35,916 bases of DNA from Clostridiales bacterium (GTDB lineage: Bacteria > Bacillota > Clostridia > Oscillospirales > Acutalibacteraceae). The stretch covers positions 1 to 35,916 of the forward strand of contig JAAWCO010000088.1 of assembly GCA_022793315.1 (NCBI GenBank), in the 5' to 3' direction. The first letter of the stretch is position 1. Each line of letters begins with the position of its first letter. The notes beneath the pieces were generated by a model. It made no database searches and was not told the origin of the DNA. It saw nothing but the letters and a program-made list of their open reading frames with translations. This document shows, one piece after another, positions 1-8,470 of the stretch. The position numbers were made by a program, and so were the translations under genes.

Positions 1-1
1 C

Positions 2-40
2 CGCTGCCTGCGTTCGGGCAAGGTCACCCGCGCCGTCTGA
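2..40 (+). CDS. Possible 3' end of a plus-strand gene (partial)
   Basis: One plus-strand frame is open from the window edge and reads RCLRSGKVTRAV before a TGA stop. A strong bidirectional terminator hairpin follows within 20 bases, as expected after a gene end. Only twelve residues are visible, so no family can be named, and chance openness over so short a stretch is quite possible. Confidence 0.2.
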   Translation, partial: RCLRSGKVTRAV

Positions 41-56
41 TTCATCGTACTGGTCA

Positions 57-95
57 AAAATCCGGCATGCGCCTCTCAGGCGTATGCCGGATTTT
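57..95. terminator. Bidirectional intrinsic terminator between convergent genes
   Basis: A 17-bp stem with one G-U pair (arms 57-73 and 79-95) encloses a 5-base loop. Its A/T-rich base gives a T-run on both strands. It can end the minus-strand operon finishing with ruvX and any plus-strand gene entering from the left edge. Confidence 0.8.
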
Positions 96-155
96 CTATA
101 TACGCACAAAGAAAAAGGATATGTCCATCCCCTCCAGCACCAAAGGGGGAGCACA

Positions 156-578
156 TCAGTTCTCTCGATTTTTACGGCTGTCGAGATAATCCTGCAAAAT
201 AATCACAGCCGATACCGTATCCACCACCTGCTTCCGCTTTTTTCCTCGGGTATCGGTCTGATTCAAAAAACCAATCGCAGAAACAGTGGTCAGACGTTCA
301 TCCCAAAGCGTGACGGAAAGGCCGGTTCTGGTTTGCAGCCGCTGGGCAAAGTCCTCCGCCAGACGAGCACTTTCGCCCCGCGTACCATCCATATTCCGAG
401 GATGGCCGACCACGATGGCCCCGGCGCCAAGCTCTTCCACCTTTTCCGTCACCTGCTCCAGCAGTCGCTCCCGGTCCTTTTGAAACAGAGTGCCCACCGG
501 TGACGCCAGCCGTTCTGAGGAATCGCAGATCGCCAGTCCAGTCCTCGCCACCCCAAAATCTACACTGAGTATCCTCAT
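156..578 (-). CDS. ruvX: RuvX/YqgF-family putative Holliday junction resolvase / pre-16S rRNA nuclease
   Basis: This 140-residue protein has the RNase H-like fold signature of the YqgF/RuvX family. VDFGVARTG near residues 6-14 carries the first acidic residue (Asp7), VVGHPRNMDG lies near 56-65, WDERLTT near 92-98 carries Glu94, and VVDTVSAVIILQDYL near 118-131 carries Asp120. Members mature the 5' end of 16S rRNA or are proposed to resolve Holliday junctions; the sequence cannot separate these roles. I chose the internal Met (MRILS) over an upstream in-frame codon because AGAGGGG lies just before it and family members start there. It follows the histidine phosphatase by 11 bases and is the last gene before a terminator, so it is probably co-transcribed from upstream. 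Confidence 0.93.
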   Translation of the reverse strand: MRILSVDFGVARTGLAICDSSERLASPVGTLFQKDRERLLEQVTEKVEELGAGAIVVGHPRNMDGTRGESARLAEDFAQRLQTRTGLSVTLWDERLTTVSAIGFLNQTDTRGKKRKQVVDTVSAVIILQDYLDSRKNREN

Positions 579-589
579 GCCATCCCCTC

Positions 590-1240
590 TTATGTTCTCC
601 ACCATGACTGTTTTTCAAAGGTGGAAATCTCTCTGTCCAGATGAGAATTGTCATTTTCATAGAGAATGCGGCGGCTGTTCCCATCAAACTCCAGCCGAGC
701 CACCGAGGTGTTGTCTGCCCAGGGGATATCGTTCAGCCTCTCCACCGGCCAGCCACGCATCCAGCACAGGGCGTTCCGGATCGTACAGCCATGGGAGGTA
801 ACCACCGCCGTCTTTCCCTCGAACCGGGCGGCAATGTCGGAAAGAGCCTGTGCCATCCGCTCGTATACCGCCTGCATGCTTTCCCCTTCCCGGGGATGAA
901 AGCTCCACGGCGTATGCAGCCAGGCCGCGCCCTCTTCAGGATACAGGCTGTCAAGATCATCCCATGCCTTTCCCTCCCACCGGCCGCCGTTGATTTCCTT
1001 CAGACGCGGGTCGGTTTCAATGGCCAGACCATGCCGGCCGTTCACCGCCTGAGCGGTTCGATAGGCGCGTTTCAGCGGACTGGACACGATTCCGTCCAGC
1101 GGGATGTCCTGAAATCGTTCAGTGAGCCGCTCCAGCTGCCGGACACCGTTTTCGCTGATCTCGCTGTCAATGTGTCCCTGAAAAATCCGTTTGATATTAC
1201 CCTCGGCTTCACAGTGCCGCACCAGATACAGGGTAGTCAT
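590..1240 (-). CDS. Histidine phosphatase (phosphoglycerate mutase-like) family protein
   Basis: The 216-residue protein is a branch-1 histidine phosphatase. The phosphohistidine motif is RHCEAEGN at 8-15 (His9), a variant of RHGETxxN with Cys in the third place. SSPLKRA at 53-59 gives the phosphate-binding Arg58, KEINGG near 81-86 gives the acid Glu82, and TSHG near 148-151 gives the second His. Related proteins include phosphoglycerate mutase-like, alpha-ribazole phosphatase and broad sugar-phosphatase enzymes; nothing here fixes the substrate. The start was set at the Met of MTTLYLV because AGAAAGGAG lies about 10 bases upstream; a longer TTG-initiated form is less likely. It sits between pyrD and ruvX and may belong to the tail of the pyrimidine operon, though a 193-base gap precedes it. 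Confidence 0.9.
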   Translation of the reverse strand: MTTLYLVRHCEAEGNIKRIFQGHIDSEISENGVRQLERLTERFQDIPLDGIVSSPLKRAYRTAQAVNGRHGLAIETDPRLKEINGGRWEGKAWDDLDSLYPEEGAAWLHTPWSFHPREGESMQAVYERMAQALSDIAARFEGKTAVVTSHGCTIRNALCWMRGWPVERLNDIPWADNTSVARLEFDGNSRRILYENDNSHLDREISTFEKQSWWRT

Positions 1241-1440
1241 CCCTCTGCTCCTTTCTGTCCAGCCAGCGCACCAAAGCAGCGAAAAAATCCAGAAGGAAAA
1301 CAAGGCCGCAGCAACACGGCTGTCCCCGGCAGACGCTGGCCCACCGGTATCCTCCGCTTGGCTGAGACTTTCCGTTCCCTGCCCTCTTTCGGCCCTTTTG
1401 GAGGTGTGTTGGCTGTCATCTTTCTCACGGAATTCACCAC
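1237..1440 (-). CDS. Possible small basic ORF filling the pyrD-phosphatase gap
   Basis: A 67-codon frame begins at a GTG overlapping the pyrD stop and ends in a TGA overlapping the phosphatase ATG, so it exactly fills the intercistronic space. The product would be Lys/Arg/Pro-rich at the N-terminus and moderately hydrophobic towards the end. There is no ribosome-binding site before the GTG, and I recognise no family. It may be only an open stretch of spacer. Confidence 0.15.
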   Translation of the reverse strand: MVNSVRKMTANTPPKGPKEGRERKVSAKRRIPVGQRLPGTAVLLRPCFPSGFFRCFGALAGQKGAEG

Positions 1441-2351
1441 TTTTTCAGCGTACCGGTCAATTCGCTGATACTCTTCATCCCGTTCTGCTCCGCATAACGT
1501 TCCAGTCCCTCGATGATGCGGGGCATGGCCATCGGGTCACGGAAATTGGCGGTTCCCACCTGAACGGCGGAAGCGCCTGCAATCATCATTTCCGCTGCAT
1601 CCTCCCAGGTGGAGACACCGCCGATTCCGATCAAAGGAAGCGATACCCGCTGATAAACCTCCTGCACCATACGGACAGCCACTGGAAAAACCGCCGGCCC
1701 GGACAGCCCGCCGGTATTGTTGTGAAGAACTGGGCGTCTGGTACGCAGATCAATCCGCATACCGGTCAGGGTATTGATCAGCGAAAGCACGTCTGCCCCA
1801 GCGGCCTCCGCTGCCGCTGCCATATCACCGATACTGGTGACATTGGGCGTCAGCTTGACGATCAGCGGCTTGCAGCAGCGGCGGCGTACCTCTGCCGTGA
1901 CCTGCTCCACGCTCTGGCAGGAGGTTCCAAAGCTGGCACCGCCCTCTTTCACATTGGGGCAGGAAATATTGAGCTCCACCATATGGACGGCAGAGTCCTC
2001 CAGCCTTTCCGCCATGGCGCAATACTCCTCCAGTGTGCTGCCCGCTATGTTGGCAATCACCACCGTGTCCTGCTGAAGCAGCCAGGGAAGATGAATGGAA
2101 AGAAACGCCTCCACACCGGGATTCTGTAATCCCACGCTGTTGAGCATTCCCGCAGGAGTCTCCGCAATGCGGGAGGGTGGGTTTCCCGCCCGTTCCTTCA
2201 AGGTCGTCCCCTTGCAGGAAATGCCACCCAGCAGAGAAACCGGATAAAATTCGTTGTATTCCATCCCGTAGCCAAAGGTGCCGGAAGCGGCGATCACGGG
2301 ATTTTTCAGCTCTACACCGGCGACGGTCACGCGCAGATCACTCACTCCCAC
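1434..2351 (-). CDS. pyrD: Dihydroorotate dehydrogenase B, catalytic subunit
   Basis: PyrD of class 1B oxidises dihydroorotate to orotate with FMN, passing electrons to PyrK. The 305-residue TIM-barrel shows Lys47 in ISCKGTT, the orotate-binding NSVGLQNPG near 71-79, and NISCPN at 128-133 with Cys131, the active-site base of class 1 enzymes. IGIGGVSTWEDA and GASAVQVGTA near the end bind the FMN phosphate. Translation starts at a GTG just after AAAGGAGG, overlapping the pyrK stop by ten bases; a second GTG two codons later is an alternative. The overlap implies translational coupling with pyrK, fitting the known PyrD2-PyrK2 heterotetramer. Confidence 0.97.
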   Translation of the reverse strand: MGVSDLRVTVAGVELKNPVIAASGTFGYGMEYNEFYPVSLLGGISCKGTTLKERAGNPPSRIAETPAGMLNSVGLQNPGVEAFLSIHLPWLLQQDTVVIANIAGSTLEEYCAMAERLEDSAVHMVELNISCPNVKEGGASFGTSCQSVEQVTAEVRRRCCKPLIVKLTPNVTSIGDMAAAAEAAGADVLSLINTLTGMRIDLRTRRPVLHNNTGGLSGPAVFPVAVRMVQEVYQRVSLPLIGIGGVSTWEDAAEMMIAGASAVQVGTANFRDPMAMPRIIEGLERYAEQNGMKSISELTGTLKKW

Positions 2352-3118
2352 ACCACCTCCTTTGCCGGAAAAACAGGGCCGTTAAGACAAACCCGCTGCA
2401 TTCGTTCCTCTCCCGACTCCTCCCGAATCATACAGGCACAGCCGATACAGGCTCCCACACCGCAGCCCATCCGTTCCTCCAGAGAAACGTAGCAGTCGCT
2501 CCCGCAGGCAGCGGCCAGCTCCGCTACCCTCTTCATCATCGGCCGGGGGCCGCAGGTGTACACCACATCACCGGAATGGGAGGACAGCTGCTCCTCCAGC
2601 ACCTGCGTGGTAAAACCGTGATATCCGGCGGAACCGTCGTCAGTACACAGAAGCACCCGTGCGCCGGCGGCGGTGAAATCGTCCCCCAGAATCGCTGCGG
2701 AGGACGAGCGGAACCCGGCAATCACGACAGCGTTTGTCCCATAATGCCGCGCCAGCGGCAGCAGAGGAGGCGTACCGATTCCACCGCCCACCAGCACCGC
2801 TTTTTGAGAGGGCTCAAGCAGGGGAAAACCATGTCCCAGCGGCCCAATCAGATCCAGCGTTTCTCCCCTCTGTCTGTCCGCCAACCAGGCAGTTCCCTTT
2901 CCTCTCACCTCAAAGACCAGGCGGAGAACGCCCAGTGTCGGGTCAAACCCGCACAGAGAAATGGGCCGCCGGAGAAGATATTCCCCACACAATATTCCCA
3001 CAAACTGACCCGCAGCCGCAGCCGAAGCCATTCGGGGGGCGGAAACGGTGCAGTTCCAGATACCGGGCGCCATTTTGCTCATACCAAGAATGCGGGCATG
3101 CTCCTGTGTATAACGCAT
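2342..3118 (-). CDS. pyrK: Dihydroorotate dehydrogenase B, electron-transfer subunit (FAD, 2Fe-2S)
   Basis: The 258-residue PyrK carries FAD and a 2Fe-2S cluster and moves electrons from PyrD to NAD. RRPISL at 50-55 is the FAD-binding motif of the ferredoxin-reductase fold, GGGIGTPP at 111-118 binds NAD, and TCGPRPMM near 188-195 is typical of the family. The cluster ligands are visible as Cys219, Cys224, Cys227 and Cys244. The ATG has GAGGTGA about eight bases upstream, and this site overlaps the carB stop. All required residues are present, so the protein should work with the downstream PyrD. Confidence 0.97.
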   Translation of the reverse strand: MRYTQEHARILGMSKMAPGIWNCTVSAPRMASAAAAGQFVGILCGEYLLRRPISLCGFDPTLGVLRLVFEVRGKGTAWLADRQRGETLDLIGPLGHGFPLLEPSQKAVLVGGGIGTPPLLPLARHYGTNAVVIAGFRSSSAAILGDDFTAAGARVLLCTDDGSAGYHGFTTQVLEEQLSSHSGDVVYTCGPRPMMKRVAELAAACGSDCYVSLEERMGCGVGACIGCACMIREESGEERMQRVCLNGPVFPAKEVVWE

Positions 3119-3130
3119 CGTTGTATCACC

Positions 3131-6100
3131 TCAGATTCCGGTAATATCCAGCAACTCCATGTCGGCCATGGTCTTTTTCATCGCCAGACACTTCAGCATC
3201 GCGTTGGCGGTGTCAATGGAGGTGAAGACCGGGATGGCTCTTTCAATCGCCATCCGCCGCATCCGGACGCTGGCCAGCCGGGGATCGCGCCCATGGGCGT
3301 CGGTGGAGAGAATATAATCAATTTTTCCGCTTTCGAGAAGATCGACAATATTGGGATGCTCCTCATGCATCTTCCGAACGGCGGAGGCGGGAATCATCTC
3401 CCGGTTCAGCTTGTTGGCCGTACCAGCAGTGGCATACAGGGAGAAGCCCATCTGGGCAAAGCGGTCCGCAATAACCATCGCCTCCGGCTTGTCGGAATCC
3501 CGCACCGTGATCAGAACACCGCCGCTCTTTTTCATCTGATAGCCGGCGCCAGCCAGCCCCTTGAGCAGCGCCTCGTCAAAGGCTTTAGCCAGTCCCAGCA
3601 CCTCGCCCGTAGACTTCATTTCCGGTCCGAGCTGCACATCCAGATCCCGCAGCTTTTCAAAGGAGAAAACTGGCACCTTAACCGCTACAATATCCCGTTC
3701 AGGGTACAGGCCGGTGCCAAAGCCCATGTCCTTCAGCGTCTCGCCGAGCATGCAGCGGGTCGCCAGCTCCACCATCGGGATATTGGTCACCTTGCTGATA
3801 TACGGAACCGTGCGGGATGAGCGGGGATTGACCTCAATCACATAAACGGTATCCTGATAAACCACATATTGGATATTGACCAGCCCCACCACCTTCAGCG
3901 CCCGGGCCAGCCGCCCAGTATAGGTCACGATGGTATCCCGGACCTTCTGGCTCAGCGTCTGAGCAGGATAGACTGAAATGGAATCGCCCGAATGGACGCC
4001 CGCCCGCTCCACATGCTCCATAATGCCGGGAATGAGATAATCATCACCGTCACAGATGGCGTCTACCTCTACTTCGCAGCCCATCAGATATTTATCAATC
4101 AGCACCGGGTTCTCCAGCTTCTGTGCGGTGATAATCGCCATATATTCGGTCACGTCGCTGTCGTCATAAGCAATGATCATGTTCTGTCCGCCCAGCACAT
4201 AGGAGGGACGCAGCAGCACCGGATAACCCAGACGACGGGCCACCTCCAGCGCTTCGGCAGCAGTGAAAACCGTATCGCCCTTCGGACGGGGAATCCCGCA
4301 CTGCTCCAGCAGCGCGTCGAAGCGCTCCCGGTCCTCCGCCGCGTCAATGCTGTCGGCCGGAGTACCCAGAATCCGCACACCCCGTTTTTCCAGATGCTTG
4401 GTCAGCTTAATAGCGGTCTGACCGCCGAACTGCACCACCACCGCTTCCGGCCTTTCGGTCTCCAGCACACTGTCCACGTCCTCCGGCGTCAGAGGGTCGA
4501 AGTACAGCCGGTCGGAGGTATCAAAATCGGTGGACACCGTTTCCGGATTGTTATTGGCGATAATCGCCTCATACCCCAGCTTTTTCAGCGTCCGGACGCA
4601 GTGCACAGAGCAGTAATCAAACTCTATGCCCTGTCCGATCCGGATGGGGCCGGAACCGAAGACAATGATCCGCTTTTTGCCCGAATTCAACTCCTGATTA
4701 TAAAGCTCCGCTTCATTCTCCTCATCCCAGGAGGAGTAGAAATACGGGGTCTCCGCATGGAACTCCGCCGCACAGGTGTCCACCATTTTATAGCTGGCGC
4801 TCTTTTTTACCGGCGGAGACTGATGCGAGAGCGCGGTAATCGTCCTGTCCAAAAAACCGAGACGCTTGGCCTGCATATAAATTTCCGGAGTAAGGGTCTC
4901 CTCCGTCAGCACCTTTTCCATCGCTGCCAGACGGTTCAGCTTGGATAAAAACCAGCGGTCAATCCTGGTCATTTCAAAGATTTCATCCGCCGTCATGATT
5001 TTCCGTTTCAGGGCGGTATAAATGGCAAAGATACGCTCATCGTCCATACGGCCGATAATTTCCCGGATTTCCTGATCGTTCTTTTCCTCCACACGGGGCA
5101 GATTGGGTGTATCAATGCCCAACTCGATGGAGCGGATCGCCTTCATAAAGGCGATTTCAAAGCCCGGACCGATCGACATCACCTCACCGGTTGCCTTCAT
5201 CTGTGTACCCAGATGGCGGTCGGCGTAAACAAATTTGTCGAATGGCCATTTAGGAAACTTAATGACACAATAATCCACCGCCGGTTCATTGCAGGCATAG
5301 GTTTTTCCGGTCACGGCATTGATAATTTCATCCAGCCGGTAGCCAATGGCAATCTTGCACGCTACCTTGGCGATGGGATAGCCGGTCGCCTTGGAGGCCA
5401 GCGCAGAGGAGCGGGAGACGCGGGGGTTGACTTCAATCACGGCGTATTCCAGACTGTCGGGCTTGAGGGCAAACTGCACATTGCAGCCTCCCTCCACTCC
5501 GAGAGCGGACACAATGTTGAGAGCAGCGGCACGCATCATGCGGAATTCGTAGGCGGTCAGGGTCTGGGCAGGAGCCACTACAATAGAATCGCCCGTGTGA
5601 ACGCCGACAGGATCGACGTTTTCCATTGAGCACACATCAATACAGTTGCCTGCCCCGTCCCGGATCACCTCAAATTCGATCTCTTTCCAGCCGGCCACAC
5701 TTTTTTCAATCAACACCTGATGGATCAGAGAGGCGCGCAGCCCGCCCGTACAGATTTCCCTCATCTCCTCATCCGAATGGACAAAGCCGCCGCCGGTGCC
5801 GCCCAGCGTATAGGCCGGGCGCACCACTACCGGATACTCAATCTCATGAGCAAAAGCAATCGCGTCCTCCACCGATTCCACCACTCTGGAAGGAATGCAG
5901 GGCTCGCCGATGGAGAGCATCGTATCCTTAAATGCCTGGCGATCCTCCGCCTTGCGGATGGTGTCGGGATTCACCCCCAGCAGTTTGATGCCCCGCGAGG
6001 TCAGAAAATCACCCTCCGACAGCTCCATTCCAATATTCAGACCGGTCTGCCCGCCCATGTTGGCCAGCACACTGTCCGGCTTTTCGATATCAATAATCCT

Positions 6101-6325
6101 CTGAATGACCTCTACGGTCAGGGGCTCAATATAAATCTTATCCGCCATGGTTTTGTCGGTCATGATGGTGGCCGGGTTGGAGTTGACCAGTACCACCTCC
6201 AGCCCCTCCTCCTTCAGGGCGCGGCACGCCTGTGTACCCGCATAGTCAAACTCGGCGGCCTGTCCGATCACAATCGGACCGGAGCCAATCATAAGAACCT
6301 TGTGGACATCTGTACGTTTTGGCAT
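3131..6325 (-). CDS. carB: Carbamoyl-phosphate synthase large subunit
   Basis: CarB makes carbamoyl phosphate from bicarbonate, ammonia and two ATP. At 1064 residues it has the usual full length with two homologous ATP-grasp halves. The first begins with GSGPIVIGQAAEFDYAG near 14-30, and the second repeats it as GSGPIRIGQGIEFDYCS. Both halves keep VNPR metal/ATP segments (EVNPRVSRSSA and EVNPRSSRTVP). The MGS-like allosteric domain forms the C-terminus, from about residue 930. The protein appears intact, so ammonia-driven synthesis should be possible even though its CarA partner lacks glutaminase residues. It follows carA by 36 bases and nearly abuts pyrK. Whether the ammonia tunnel is altered cannot be judged by eye. 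Confidence 0.98.
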   Translation of the reverse strand: MPKRTDVHKVLMIGSGPIVIGQAAEFDYAGTQACRALKEEGLEVVLVNSNPATIMTDKTMADKIYIEPLTVEVIQRIIDIEKPDSVLANMGGQTGLNIGMELSEGDFLTSRGIKLLGVNPDTIRKAEDRQAFKDTMLSIGEPCIPSRVVESVEDAIAFAHEIEYPVVVRPAYTLGGTGGGFVHSDEEMREICTGGLRASLIHQVLIEKSVAGWKEIEFEVIRDGAGNCIDVCSMENVDPVGVHTGDSIVVAPAQTLTAYEFRMMRAAALNIVSALGVEGGCNVQFALKPDSLEYAVIEVNPRVSRSSALASKATGYPIAKVACKIAIGYRLDEIINAVTGKTYACNEPAVDYCVIKFPKWPFDKFVYADRHLGTQMKATGEVMSIGPGFEIAFMKAIRSIELGIDTPNLPRVEEKNDQEIREIIGRMDDERIFAIYTALKRKIMTADEIFEMTRIDRWFLSKLNRLAAMEKVLTEETLTPEIYMQAKRLGFLDRTITALSHQSPPVKKSASYKMVDTCAAEFHAETPYFYSSWDEENEAELYNQELNSGKKRIIVFGSGPIRIGQGIEFDYCSVHCVRTLKKLGYEAIIANNNPETVSTDFDTSDRLYFDPLTPEDVDSVLETERPEAVVVQFGGQTAIKLTKHLEKRGVRILGTPADSIDAAEDRERFDALLEQCGIPRPKGDTVFTAAEALEVARRLGYPVLLRPSYVLGGQNMIIAYDDSDVTEYMAIITAQKLENPVLIDKYLMGCEVEVDAICDGDDYLIPGIMEHVERAGVHSGDSISVYPAQTLSQKVRDTIVTYTGRLARALKVVGLVNIQYVVYQDTVYVIEVNPRSSRTVPYISKVTNIPMVELATRCMLGETLKDMGFGTGLYPERDIVAVKVPVFSFEKLRDLDVQLGPEMKSTGEVLGLAKAFDEALLKGLAGAGYQMKKSGGVLITVRDSDKPEAMVIADRFAQMGFSLYATAGTANKLNREMIPASAVRKMHEEHPNIVDLLESGKIDYILSTDAHGRDPRLASVRMRRMAIERAIPVFTSIDTANAMLKCLAMKKTMADMELLDITGI

Positions 6326-6361
6326 AGTATCATCCTTTCGCAGTTGCGGAAAATGAAGGCT

Positions 6362-7447
6362 TCAGGCCCGGTTCGCCTCAATCAGCGAGACAAATTCGTC
6401 AAATATCCATGCGGTATCCTGATAACCGTTGCCGTCAGACGGTTCAAACTGTACCGTGAAGACCGGACAGTCCCGGTAGCGGATCCCCTCTACTGTACCA
6501 TCGTTGACATTGTGCAGGAACACATCCATCCTTTGGGCGTCCAGACTCTCCTCCTCCACGGTATAGCCGTGATTCTGCTCGGTCACCATCACACGGCCGC
6601 TGCGGCTGTCGCGTACCGGCTGATTGCTTCCCCGATGGCCCACCGGCAGCTTGACAATCGAACCCCCGGCCGCCACGGCCATCAGCTGGTGACCCAGTCC
6701 CCATCCGAATACCGGCCGGCCACTGGCGGCCAGCCCCTTAATAATCTCCACTATTTCCGGGTTATCCCAGGGATCCCCGGGGCCATCGGAAAGCACGATG
6801 CCGTCGGGATGAGAAGCCAGCAGCTCCTTCGCGGAAGTATGGGCCGGATAGAGGGTACAGGAACAGCCTCGCGTCAGAAAATATTCCAGGATCGAACGGC
6901 GGAAGCCATAATCCGGAATGACGATTTCATAGCGGGAATTTTCGGCGGCATAGCGTTTCGGCGCCTCAATGGTGATCGCACCGACCGCCGGCGGCACCCG
7001 ATAGGCCTTTGCCTGCCGGAGCAGCTCCTCACGATTGTCGAGAGAGGGAGCAATCACGCCATTCATCACACCATGGTCCCGGATATGGCGGGTGAGAGCA
7101 CGTGTATCAATGCCGCAAAGCCCCACGATATTCTGCTGCCGAAGATATTCATCCAGTGTAACAAACTCATGGGCATCCGTGGGTTCTACACACCATTCGC
7201 GCACAATATATCCGCTGGCCACCAGCCGGGATTCACTAACAGGATCCACCCCACGATTACCGATCAGCGGATAGGTCTGCACCACAATCTGACCGGAATA
7301 GGTGGGGTCCATCAGCAGATCCTGATAGGTGGTCATATCGGTGTTGAACACCACCTCGCCAAAGGCGGTACCTCCGGCTCCCATGGAATATCCCTGATAC
7401 TCAGTCCCATCCTCCAGCAACAGGTATGCCGGCTTTATCTTTTCCAT
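6362..7447 (-). CDS. carA: Carbamoyl-phosphate synthase small subunit with a degenerate glutaminase site
   Basis: The 361-residue protein matches CarA over its whole length: N-terminal CPSase_sm domain (LEDGTEYQG, VFNTDMTTYQ) then a class I glutamine amidotransferase domain (SDGPGDP near 220-226, TEQNHGY near 289-295). The catalytic triad is lost. The nucleophile elbow, normally FGICLGHQ, reads FGWGLGHQ with Gly250 for Cys. The segment normally carrying HPE reads QFEPS, giving Glu335 for His and Ser337 for Glu. The reading frame is intact and the fold residues are kept, so this is not a decaying pseudogene. I infer that it no longer hydrolyses glutamine and serves as a structural or regulatory partner of CarB, which would then use free ammonia, as in animal CPS1 where Cys is replaced by Ser. 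The ATG follows AGGAAAGGGAG. Confidence 0.96.
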   Translation of the reverse strand: MEKIKPAYLLLEDGTEYQGYSMGAGGTAFGEVVFNTDMTTYQDLLMDPTYSGQIVVQTYPLIGNRGVDPVSESRLVASGYIVREWCVEPTDAHEFVTLDEYLRQQNIVGLCGIDTRALTRHIRDHGVMNGVIAPSLDNREELLRQAKAYRVPPAVGAITIEAPKRYAAENSRYEIVIPDYGFRRSILEYFLTRGCSCTLYPAHTSAKELLASHPDGIVLSDGPGDPWDNPEIVEIIKGLAASGRPVFGWGLGHQLMAVAAGGSIVKLPVGHRGSNQPVRDSRSGRVMVTEQNHGYTVEEESLDAQRMDVFLHNVNDGTVEGIRYRDCPVFTVQFEPSDGNGYQDTAWIFDEFVSLIEANRA

Positions 7448-7516
7448 CTGCGTACTCCCTTTCCTGATTTAAATCGTCCTCATCTCCGTCAAAGTCCTAC
7501 GTTTGACGCCAGCCGC

Positions 7517-8434
7517 CTATCTCACCGAAGCGAGAGCTTCCTTCATGCGCAGGGCCTCCCGCCGGGCCGCCCCGGCAAAATCTTCAGGGGGACAGCCCTC
7601 CTTTTGCCACGCGCAGAGGAGCGCACGGGAGGAATTCACCACTGCCCCCATTCCATCCGAATCGAATGCACCAGCGACATCGGAGGCTCCCCCTCCCTGT
7701 GCACCGTAGCCGGGCACCAGAAAAAAGGTGTGCGGCAGCACCCGCCGCAGCTCGGTCAGCTGCTCCGGCCAGGTCGCCCCCACCACGGCTCCCACGCCGG
7801 AGTAGCCATATTTCCCGGGCAATTGCTCCCCCCATGTTTCGCACAGGGCGCCCATTCGCCGGTATATGGTTTCGCCGCTCTCCAGCCGCAGGTCCTGAAG
7901 CTCACCCGACGAAGGATTGGAGGTCTTTACCAGAACAAACAAACCCCTGTCGTGCCGGCGGCACACCTCCAGCAGGGGACGTATCCCATCCATTCCCAGA
8001 TAGCCGTTGACCGTCAGCGCATCGCCGCCAAACGCTTCGCAGGCCTTGTCCGCCACCATCGTTTCCCCCAGATGGGCGGCGGCATAAGCCTCCATCGTGG
8101 AGCCGATGTCGTTTCTCTTTCCATCGGTGATGACGAAAAGTCCCTTTGCATGGGCATATGCAATCGTTTCACACAGAGCCCGCATACCCGGCCATCCAAA
8201 CAGCTCATAGTAGGCAGCCTGAGGCTTAACAGCCGGAACAATATCGCAAAGAGCGTCAATCAATTCCTGATTGAAACGCAGAATCGCCGCCGCCGCTCCC
8301 TCCAGCGTTTCGCCCCATTCCCGAAAGGCCTCTTGTTTTATGTACTCCGGCAGATATTCCAGCCGGGGGTCCAGTCCCGCCACGGTGGGATTGTCCTTTT
8401 TCCGTATGGCCTCCATCAATCTGTCCAGCGCCAT
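7517..8434 (-). CDS. pyrF: Orotidine 5'-phosphate decarboxylase (long type)
   Basis: PyrF decarboxylates OMP to UMP, the last step of de novo UMP synthesis. The 305-residue form is the long type, with VAGLDPRLEYLP near 18-29, AVKPQAAYYE near 68-77, the catalytic DGKRNDIG at 104-111, and a phosphate-binding loop VPGYGAQGGG. The start was placed at MALDRLMEA, about ten bases after AAAGGA; an in-frame Met ten residues upstream lacks a better site. It lies 36 bases after pyrC and 69 before carA in the same operon. Confidence 0.95.
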   Translation of the reverse strand: MALDRLMEAIRKKDNPTVAGLDPRLEYLPEYIKQEAFREWGETLEGAAAAILRFNQELIDALCDIVPAVKPQAAYYELFGWPGMRALCETIAYAHAKGLFVITDGKRNDIGSTMEAYAAAHLGETMVADKACEAFGGDALTVNGYLGMDGIRPLLEVCRRHDRGLFVLVKTSNPSSGELQDLRLESGETIYRRMGALCETWGEQLPGKYGYSGVGAVVGATWPEQLTELRRVLPHTFFLVPGYGAQGGGASDVAGAFDSDGMGAVVNSSRALLCAWQKEGCPPEDFAGAARREALRMKEALASVR

Positions 8435-8470
8435 CTGTCTGCCATCCTTTCTTTTCCCCATCAACAGTTA

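Noticed and set aside
590-1240. RHCE instead of RHGE in the histidine phosphatase motif, as a sign of inactivity
   Set aside because: The catalytic His, both Arg positions, the acid and second His are kept, and Cys at this place occurs in other family members.
2177-3820. Plus-strand 547-codon open frame opposite pyrD, pyrK and carB
   Set aside because: Same reason: antisense shadow with no recognisable domain.
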